Shown here in pieces: positions 8,854-15,648 of a DNA stretch of 15,648 nt. The first letter of the stretch is position 1. Every line of letters begins with the position of its first letter. Both the position numbers and the translations under genes were made by a program. This stretch comes from Symbiodinium natans (Eukaryota > Sar > Dinophyceae > Suessiales > Symbiodiniaceae), in assembly GCA_905221605.1 (NCBI GenBank), contig CAJNDS010000182.1:188001-203648 (forward strand), in the 5' to 3' direction. The notes under the pieces were generated by a model. The model did not search any database and was not told where the DNA came from. It saw only the letters and a list, made by a program, of their open reading frames with translations.

Positions 8854-11800
8854 AACAGTCCGGGCCTCGCACCCCCAGTGGCGGGCCCGGACCGTCCCCG
8901 ACAACTGGGACCACCACTCCCCATGCCGGACCCGCAGCTCCCGCCCACGTCGGATCCCAGCCCCCAGCTGCCTCAGACCAAGGACCAATCGCCTGCCAAG
9001 CCTGCAGCCGACATATCCCTGAGGCCACACAGCATGCCGCCTACCCAGCACACAGCTCTCGCAGTGCCCGACAGCCTCCGCACGACAGAGGCCAGACCTC
9101 GCACAGCCTTCTTTCCGAACATCACCTGGAAACGTCCTGCAGATACCTCGCAAACCGCGGGCAGCAGACCTCACGACAATCCGCCCACACAGGCTCGCAA
9201 GTTACTGGACCTATTCGCAGGAAAATCCACGCCCATCTCAGCCGCCGCCAGCCTGCAATCCATACCGCGCTGGGAGCCCATCGACATTGCGATAAATGCC
9301 CAACATGACATCCTGCAGGATGCTTTCTTTCACCGCCTACTGCAACTCGCCTGGTCGGGTTCTATCGGCCTCCTGGTGGCCGCACCTCCGTGTCGCGACT
9401 ACTCGATCCTCAAACTGGCGCCCGGGGGCCCACCCCCTTGCCGATCTCCAGAGCACATGGACGGCCTACCGTCCAACTCGCCCAAACTCCAGCATCGAGC
9501 CCTTGAAAGCAAAACCATACACCTGAGGTGCCATGAGCTCTGCCGCGCTGTTGCGGCATCGGGAGGCATCTGGGTTTTGGAAAACCCGCCCACAAGCATG
9601 GCCTGGCTAGAGCCCTCCTGCCAACAACTGCTTCAGTCAGCATCGGCCCATTTCGTGCACGTCGATGCCTGCACACACGGATGCATGTGGTCCAAAGCCT
9701 GGGCCTTTGCCTCCAACAGCCCGCACATACAGCCCCTACAGTCCTCATGCAGGCACACCTTCCAGCACGCGTCAATCAGAGGCAAGAGGGACCAAGCAGG
9801 CAATTTCATTAGCTCGCAAACAGCCGAGTATCCAGCATCTCTGGCACAAGCACTTCTGGGCTGTTTTAGCTTCCTCTGGCCCCAACCAGGCGGGCCGGCA
9901 GAAGCAATACCGGACTCCCCGCCGCCTCAGACGCACATGGCATCGAGTGGCCCGAGAGCCCCGATCTGCGACGGAGCTGGCCTACGCAGTTCCGCAGACT
10001 GCGCAATGCCCAGTCGCAAAGCCAGCCCGTTGAAGCCTCTGTCGTCGGTGCTCCAGAAGTGGTGCCTGGATGGGGACAGATACAAGCGCATCACTGCACA
10101 CCTCGCACAGGGGAAACCCGAACACCCCGTCTCAGAGACGGAACAAGAGGCCCTCATGGAAGAAGTAGCCTTGGCCCTGCACATGCACCCCTCCGTGGCA
10201 TGCCAGACAGAGGAGGGACAGCCCTTCCGCCTCTCGTTGCTTGCCCATCTTGCACAGCTCACGGCCGACATAGACCGACACCTTCCCTCAATCCTCCAGG
10301 AGGGAGTGCCCACGGGCATCTTCGAGCCCATTCCTAGCAGCCATCAGTGGCCCTCCGTGGATGGGGGGCATCCACTGGACAGGTGCCTAAAGGAGTGTGA
10401 CTCCAACTGGAAGAACGCCGAAGCCCAACCCGGCCTACTCCAGCAGCTCATTGACGAGGAGATAGCCCAGGGGTGGGTAGCCGAAATCCACGGAGGCGAA
10501 GCCGCCGCACGCCTACGTTGGCCCAAGGGCATAGCCATCGGCAAGCTCAACGTTGTGCAGGCCGAGGGCAAGGACCCCAGAATGGTCCTAGACAGCTCAA
10601 TTTGCAACGTAAACCCACTGTGCACATTGCCTGAACGCGTCTGCTTGCCCACATCTGCAGACGTTAGGGCCTCCTTCAAGCCCAAAGACCCTAAACACGC
10701 CTCCCAAGGAGCCGCCCTAGACTTTAAAGCCGCCCACAAAAGGGTCAAGGTCAAGCCCTCAGACCAAGGACTATTGCTCTTCCGACACGCCCATCGCCTT
10801 TTCGCCTATGTGGTGTGCCATTTTGGCGCTCGCTTCTCAGCCTACTGGTGGCAGAGGGTTGGAGCCCTGCTTCTGCGCTTGCTGCACCACGTACTAGCCC
10901 ATGAGCCTCACAAAGCCTGGCTCTACGTCGATGACTTACTGCTGTGCCTCCTCAGACATAAGGCCCCGGAGCAGCTAGCCCTCACAGTGGCTTTCCTCAC
11001 AATCATCGGTGCCCCGATCAACTGGAAGAAAGCGGCCTTCGGCGACCAGCTCGTATGGTGTGGTTGGAAGTTCTGCTTCGCCACAGAATCCGTATGCCTA
11101 GCACAGCCCAAGCTAGACAAACTGCGCGCCCAGCTACTCAGCCTCCTGGAGCATAAGCGCGTCCCCCGGAAAGAGCTCGAATCCTGCCTCGGCCTACTGA
11201 TGTGGGCAACCAGCGTAAGCTCTCACCTGCGCTGCTTCGCCGCTCCGCTTTATGCGGACTTGCATAGCCCGCCTGGGACCCAATACCCCATCCCACCCCG
11301 CAGCTGGTCACAATTCCTTTGGTGCCGAGACTCCCAGTGCCGAGTCACGAAAGATGCCTCATACCTACAACTGCCCATTAAAGCCAAGGTGATAGAGGTC
11401 AAAGGGAAGCCAGTGTCGTCAAAAACGGATATCTGGCCCATCCCAGCTGCCGATAAGACTGTATGGGTGCGCATCGCTGACCCAAACGCACAGGAAATCA
11501 CTCTACGCAATGACAGCAAAGCCGCTCTGCACTGGCTGGCCCAGTGCTTCACCCACGAATTCCGCATGCCACTAGCTCAGCCGCCCCTGCTGCCATGCCT
11601 CTCAGCCGCAGACGCCATGGCGGACGGCACTCAAGTTGGGATCGGGGGTTGGTTATGCACATCAAGCCAGACCTTCTGGTTCGCACAACAGTGGTCCATA
11701 ACAGAGCTTCGCGCCCACTGGCCCTTCCTCACGAAGGATGCCCAGCAATACATAGCCTGCTTCGAAACAATCGCCCAGTGGGTTCTATTACAGATGGCAT

Positions 11801-12017
11801 ACGCGGCCACCGGTTGCTTCATATTCCGGGCGTTAAAAACACGGACGCGGACGACCTCAGCCGAAACCGCCTACAGAAGTTCGCAAGCACGACCAAATCC
11901 CATAGATTCCACGTCCACCTGCACGACCTGGCTCGGTCGGAGCACGAGGTCAGCCTTTGGCCCTCGGACGCCAATTGGAGCACTGGCCTAGTGCAGGTCT
12001 CAGCACATACAGCCTAG
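8854..12017 (+). pseudogene. Pol: C5-methyltransferase-like, reverse transcriptase and RNase H, with 3' lesion
   Basis: No ATG near the 5' end; the first is at 8923. Numbering below counts from 8878. Pro-rich leader 1-107. Methyltransferase-like domain about 108-330: DLFAG (111-115, SAM loop), AAPPC (168-172, candidate catalytic Cys), LENPP (234-238, ENV-like) and a terminal YPASLAQAL. Linker about 330-540. Reverse transcriptase about 545-790: motif A ALDFKAAH (Asp615), motif B around YWWQRVGALL, motif C YVDD (683-686) and GAPINWKKAAFG. RNase H begins near 905: Asp912 in SAADAMADG and Glu963 in IACFETIAQ. The usual C-terminal motif (HIPGVKNTDADDLSR) appears at 11820 in the -1 frame, only about 15 codons after Glu963, and ends at TAG 12015-12017. 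The segment with the next catalytic Asp (a DN motif in relatives) is missing, so RNase H is probably inactive. Confidence 0.85.
9199..9867 (+). other. C5-cytosine methyltransferase-like domain in Pol
   Basis: The order DLFAG, then PPC about 57 residues later, then ENP about 63 residues further matches motifs I, IV and VI of C5 methyltransferases. The catalytic Cys is Cys172 (by numbering from 8878), and PPCRDYS stands where PPCQxFS is typical. Motif VIII (QRR/xRxR) was not clearly found, although RGKRDQ near 301-306 may be its remnant. The target-recognition region is short. Dinoflagellate retrotransposons carrying captured cytosine methyltransferases have been reported. Whether this is the same clade needs a tree. 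Confidence 0.6.
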
Positions 12018-12099
12018 TGCCCCAGGCACCAGCCAGACCGCCCGCGGTGGGGGTAGAGAGGCCTAATGCATTCACCGGTCTGCCCTGGGCCCCTGAAGT
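12018..12099 (+). other. Short 3' region between Pol and B1, possible hairpin
   Basis: GCCCCAGGCACCAGCCAGACC near the Pol stop is an imperfect complement of GGTCTGCCCTGGGC at 12077-12090. The resulting stem-loop could mark the 3' end of the coding RNA. Low specificity. Confidence 0.3.
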
Positions 12100-12302
12100 G
12101 GGGGTTTGATGGCCTTACATGCTCGTGGGATCTTGCCCAGCCTTTCCCACGAAGCATTTCACTCTTTCGCCCAGAGCAGCACCCCTGAAAACAGGAGAGC
12201 GAGTCATTGATACCCTAACCCGCTCCCTCTCGGGATATAGGGCTAGGGTTGGACTCCTCTCCCCAACTAGGGTTAGGTCATGCAGTGCTTGTTGGGAGAA
12301 CG
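12100..12302 (+). repeat. Split direct repeat B1 (203 bp)
   Basis: Matches 12611-12813 with one difference (C at 12184, G at 12695). Its last base, G 12302, is also the first base of A2. This is what a recombination junction with a one-base shared core would leave. It contains TACCCTAACCC and CTAGGGTTAGG, telomere-like motifs that can pair with each other. Confidence 0.9.
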
Positions 12303-12450
12303 CTTCGGGTTTTTGTTTCCCGTGTGTTTTCCCACGAGTGAATCATGCACCGTAATTTGCCATACGCCTAAACAAGCCTTGCACAGCTGGAGCATCTCCG
12401 GCTCTCAGCTGGCCTTGACCTAACCCCTAGGTGGGGCCTTCTGCTTTTCG
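12302..12450 (+). repeat. Split direct repeat A2 (149 bp)
   Basis: Identical to A1 at 176-324, directly abutting B1. In Ngaro/PAT elements the internal B1-A2 junction restores the missing end sequences during reverse transcription through a circular intermediate. Confidence 0.9.
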
Positions 12451-12610
12451 CCCACCCACCACTGCCCTTGCGCACTCAAAGCACACCAACCAATGCCTGG
12501 ATCCGGCCGGATCCCGCCTCCCAAAGTGGAGTAGCCCCTCAGAAATGCCCATTTGCCTCCCAAAGTGGAGTAGCCTCAGTCCCGCCTCGGGACTTCATCT
12601 CACCTCAACA
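12451..12610 (+). other. A2-B2 spacer with a 16-bp palindrome and a 21-bp duplication
   Basis: GGATCCGGCCGGATCC at 12499-12514 is a perfect palindrome. A 21-bp sequence (starting GCCTCCCAAAGTGG) occurs identically at 12516-12536 and 12555-12575. This is the only part of the right end without a partner copy elsewhere in the window. Confidence 0.7.
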
Positions 12611-12813
12611 GGGGGTTTGATGGCCTTACATGCTCGTGGGATCTTGCCCAGCCTTTCCCACGAAGCATTTCACTCTTTCGCCCAGAGCAGCACCGCTGAA
12701 AACAGGAGAGCGAGTCATTGATACCCTAACCCGCTCCCTCTCGGGATATAGGGCTAGGGTTGGACTCCTCTCCCCAACTAGGGTTAGGTCATGCAGTGCT
12801 TGTTGGGAGAACG
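12611..12813 (+). repeat. Split direct repeat B2 (203 bp), right end of element
   Basis: Second copy of B, one mismatch to B1. Similarity to B1/A2 ends at 12813. The following sequence (GGTAAGACC...) is flank-like. Confidence 0.9.
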
Positions 12814-13200
12814 GGTAAGACCTTTTGGGCTCACAGTGGAGGGTTTCGGGATCTTTTCGGCTTTTTGGGGTTCACAGTGGAGGGTTTAGGGATCTTCTGG
12901 GCTTTTTTGGGATTTGGGGTTGAGGGTTTAAGGGAAGGGTTTGGGGTTGAGGCTGTTTGGGCTTTTTCTATGGGATTTAAGGTTTAAGGGGGTGCACTGT
13001 GGGACTGCTTTGTCATTCAGGGTACACATGGGGTTTGGGGTTTCAGGCTCCAGATGTTTTGTGTTTTTTTCTGGGGACGTGCTTGACGCTGTGGGGTTGA
13101 AATTTTAAGGGTGCACGACTCTTGGGCTTGCTTCAGGTTTCGGGGTTTCGGATTTCAGGGTGCACGACTGTTCGGCTTGCTGGAGGCGTTCGGGTTTAAG
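12814..13200. repeat. Right flank: degenerate TTTAGGG-like host DNA
   Basis: Same G/T-rich texture as the left flank. It shares the 25-bp identity (12822-12846 with 87-111), and 12909-12931 resembles 153-175. A GGGTGCACGACT motif recurs at about 13109 and 13158. I see no gene here; the short open frames are compositional. Confidence 0.55.
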
Positions 13201-13223
13201 GACAAGTTTGGCCACATCTTAGA

Positions 13224-13462
13224 AAACCCGCGAAACGCTGTAAATACCGGTCTTTTCCTCTGTTCTGAGAACACGTCTGTGCAAAGTAGGCCCTGTAATT
13301 GACCGTTTTTGAAGCCCGAAAACACTGTAAATACCGATGTTTTCCTCCTGCGCCTAAAGTAGTTGAAAGTAGTTTCCGGCAATTTTTACACGTCCATTTT
13401 TCGTGTCCGTAAACGGACAAAGCCAGGAAACACTGTAAATACCGAGGTTTTCGTCTCTTAAC
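13224..13462. repeat. Three degenerate copies of a roughly 100-bp motif
   Basis: CTGTAAATACCG followed by a T-rich TTTTC stretch appears with GTAAATACC starting at 13240, 13327 and 13435 (spacings 87 and 108). Each copy is preceded by an AAAC.C context. No coding or RNA-gene feature recognised. Confidence 0.6.
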
Positions 13463-13513
13463 ACGAAAATTGCATGCCACAAAACCCCTGCGATCAATTA
13501 AGAACGTCACGCC

Positions 13514-14174
<661 letters not shown>

Positions 14175-14186
14175 AGTAGCAGACGC

Positions 14187-14262
14187 AGTGGGAGTGGGAG
14201 GGGGAGTGGGAGTGGGAGTGGGAGTGGGAGTGGGAGTGGGAGTGGGAGTGGGAGGAGGAGGA
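14187..14262. repeat. (AGTGGG)n hexamer array
   Basis: Hexamers AGTGGG run in tandem with one G-rich variant early (GAGGGGG) and decay into GGA triplets near 14252-14261. Regular GGG runs with short loops make it a G-quadruplex candidate. Confidence 0.85.
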
Positions 14263-14830
14263 AAACTGGAAGCATCTTAAAGGCCTGGACCGTCCTCGGC
14301 CGACGCAGCCAAGGACTGGCAACACAGCGGCCGGAGCCGGAGGGTGCGGATGATCCCTTGGAGCTACCTTACAGAGAAGCTTGAATAGGCTTGTTCAGTT
14401 TTCGGGTTTTATAGCCCCAGAATCCCCCTGCAGTTTAAGGTTTTAGCCCAACAAGTGTTTCATCCGGGGCCCTAAGTAGAACTGACGCTTCCGATCTCCG
14501 CACCACCGCTGGGGGCGACATCGGCGCGCGCCGGAGCCCCCGCCTGCGCGATGCTTCCCCATCGAAGCTTCATGTCGGGACTCTCAGAGGATGTCGTTTC
14601 CATGGTTGAGGGTTTTGGGCAGATGCCGCGGTTCATCTAAAGAGCGAGTTTTGGCTACCCAATGGTGGAGGACTTGTTTCTGGAAGTTTAGAGGGGTTTC
14701 AGTGTCAGGGCTAGGTTTTAGGGGGAGTTTGGAATGGCTAGGGGTCGGGGTTCAGGGTGTTAACGGTCTGCAGCATTGATGCAGCGAAGGTCAAAGAGAT
14801 CATTGCGGCAGGGATGGGCGACCGCGTCGG
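14263..14830. other. Unassigned intergenic sequence
   Basis: No gene recognised in about 570 bp. A GC-rich inverted repeat lies at 14511-14541: GGGGGC and GCCCCC arms enclose the palindrome GGCGCGCGCC at 14523-14532. Sequence around 14660-14760 returns to the GGGTTTAG-like flank texture. Confidence 0.5.
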
Positions 14831-15300
14831 AGTACGCACGAATACGCCCGAGTACGCACGAGTACGCCCGAGTACGCACGAGTACGCCCGAGTACGCACG
14901 AGTACGCCCGAGTATGCACGAGTACGCCCGAGTACGCACGAGTACGCCCGAGTACGCCCGAGTACGCCCGAGTACGCACGAGTACGCACGAGTATGCACG
15001 AGTACGCCCGAGTACGCACGAGTACGCCCGAGTACGCCCGAGTACGCCCGAGTACGCACGAGTACGCACGAGTACGCACGAGTACGTCCGAGTACGCACG
15101 AGTACGCCCGAGTACGCACGAGTACGCACGAGTACGCCCGAGTACGCACGAGTACGCACGAGTACGCACGAGTACGCACGAGTACGCCCGAGTACGCCCG
15201 AGTACGCCCGAGTACGCCGAGTACGCCCGAGTACGCCCGAGTACGCTCGAGTACGCCCGAGTACCCCCGACTGCGCACGAGTACGCACGAGTACGCACGA
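14831..15300. repeat. 10-bp CpG-dense minisatellite, about 47 units
   Basis: Units AGTACGCACG and AGTACGCCCG alternate irregularly, with a few T variants and a one-base deletion near 15211-15220 that shifts the register. No stop codon can form in any frame of these units, so long open frames on both strands are artefacts. Units 10-17 (14921-15000) and 18-25 (15001-15080) share the same A/C order. Confidence 0.95.
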
Positions 15301-15648
15301 GTTTGTTTCAAAGCATGTGCATACATTGTTGGAAATCCATCATGCGAAAGTCGTGTTTGCAAAATGCGGGGGGGGGGGGCTCCCCAACCCTGCTTTATTT
15401 TTAGCCGCGCAAGCTTGCTTCAACGCATATGCATACATTTTCGGCAACCCATCATGCGAGCATCGTGTTTGCAAATGGGGGGGCTCCCCCCCCCCCAACC
15501 CCCCCGTTTTTTTTGAGCCAAGCAAGCTTGCTTCAAAGCATATGCCATATGCATACATTAAAATGTTGCAAATCCATCATGCCAGAATCGTGTTTGCAAA
15601 TTTGGGGGCCTCGCCCCCCCCCCCCCACCCAACCTCCCCGCTTTATTC
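15301..15648. repeat. 112-120-bp tandem repeat, three units, running off the end
   Basis: GCATACATT starts at 15319, 15431 and 15551. Each unit goes on with CATCATGC, a CGTGTTTGCAAA block, a G run, a C run and a T-rich end, and units are joined by CAAGCTTGCTTCAA. Facing G and C runs in each unit could form hairpins. The array is cut by the window end. Confidence 0.85.

Larger units (their letters stand above)
176..12813 (+). mobile_element. YR retrotransposon with split direct repeats (Ngaro/PAT-like termini)
   Basis: Bounded by A1 (176-324) on the left and B1-A2-B2 (12100-12813) on the right. This is the split direct repeat layout of Ngaro/PAT-type YR retrotransposons. Inside are a tyrosine recombinase, a CCCH Gag-like protein, a C5-methyltransferase-like domain, a reverse transcriptase with YVDD and an RNase H, all on the + strand. 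No target-site duplication is visible at the ends, as expected for YR integration. At about 12.6 kb it is much longer than typical DIRS/Ngaro elements. The extra length is mainly the 4-5 kb of Pro-rich coding sequence before the recombinase. The gene order (YR, Gag, MT-RT-RH) differs from the usual Gag, RT-RH, YR. Several stops and frame changes suggest a non-autonomous or decaying copy. Confidence 0.9.

Noticed and set aside
176-12450. LTR retrotransposon reading of the direct repeats
   Set aside because: The ends do not share one repeat: the left end is A and the right end is B. There is no TG...CA ending, no integrase of the DDE type, and a tyrosine recombinase is present.
14485-14498. Resemblance to an Illumina adapter (GACGC, TTCCGATCT)
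   Set aside because: Two bases are missing from the adapter sequence and no adapter sequence flanks it; likely chance.
14831-15300. CRISPR-like array
   Set aside because: Units are 10 bp with no unique spacers; this is a minisatellite.
14738-15516. Long open frames on both strands through the 10-bp minisatellite
   Set aside because: The decamer cannot form a stop in any frame, so all frames are open by construction; the encoded peptides are simple repeats of 10 residues.

Overview
The window carries no recognisable host gene. It holds one long tyrosine-recombinase (YR) retrotransposon with intact termini, about 12.6 kb at 176-12813, in a short flank of degenerate TTTAGGG-like DNA, followed by about 2.8 kb of simple and tandem repeats. 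A dinoflagellate nuclear genome (Symbiodiniaceae or a relative) is the best guess. Reasons: GC-rich, proline/alanine-rich coding sequence, a CCCH-finger Gag, a YR retroelement with a cytosine-methyltransferase-like domain, degenerate TTTAGGG-type flanks and abundant microsatellites. No spliced leader or host gene is present to confirm this.

Termini. A 149-bp block (A) occurs at 176-324 and again, identically, at 12302-12450. A 203-bp block (B) occurs at 12100-12302 and 12611-12813 with one mismatch. The order A1 - genes - B1 - A2 - B2 is the split direct repeat arrangement of Ngaro/PAT-type YR retrotransposons. LTR retrotransposons and classical DIRS elements (inverted terminal repeats) do not have it.

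Genes, all on the + strand: (1) 408-1372, a protein with 28-residue repeats and a helical coiled-coil-like tail; (2) 1448-2168, poorly resolved fragments; (3) 2700-4444, a Pro-rich protein of unknown function; (4) about 4999-7438, the tyrosine recombinase; (5) 7588-8853, a CCCH zinc-finger Gag-like protein; (6) 8854-12017, methyltransferase, reverse transcriptase and RNase H in one frame, directly after the Gag stop codon. The inferred scheme is that Gag packages the RNA, RT/RNase H copies it to a circular DNA and the YR inserts the circle by site-specific recombination. The methyltransferase could mark the DNA copy. The recombinase lies upstream of Gag-Pol, whereas in typical DIRS/Ngaro elements it lies downstream.

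The copy looks defective. There are in-frame stops at 3638 and 7166, a stop between Gag and Pol at 8851, several frame changes that all go in the -1 direction, and an RNase H that seems to lack the segment with its third catalytic Asp. The terminal repeats are nevertheless almost identical. This suggests recent insertion of an already damaged copy mobilised in trans, recoding during expression, or single-base deletion errors in the sequence.

Right of the element: degenerate TTTAGGG-like DNA (12814-13200), three copies of a roughly 100-bp motif (13224-13462), a long (TAG)n tract with a decamer section (13514-14174), a GGGAGT hexamer array (14187-14262), unassigned sequence (14263-14830), a 10-bp CpG-dense minisatellite (14831-15300), and a 112-120-bp tandem repeat running off the end.
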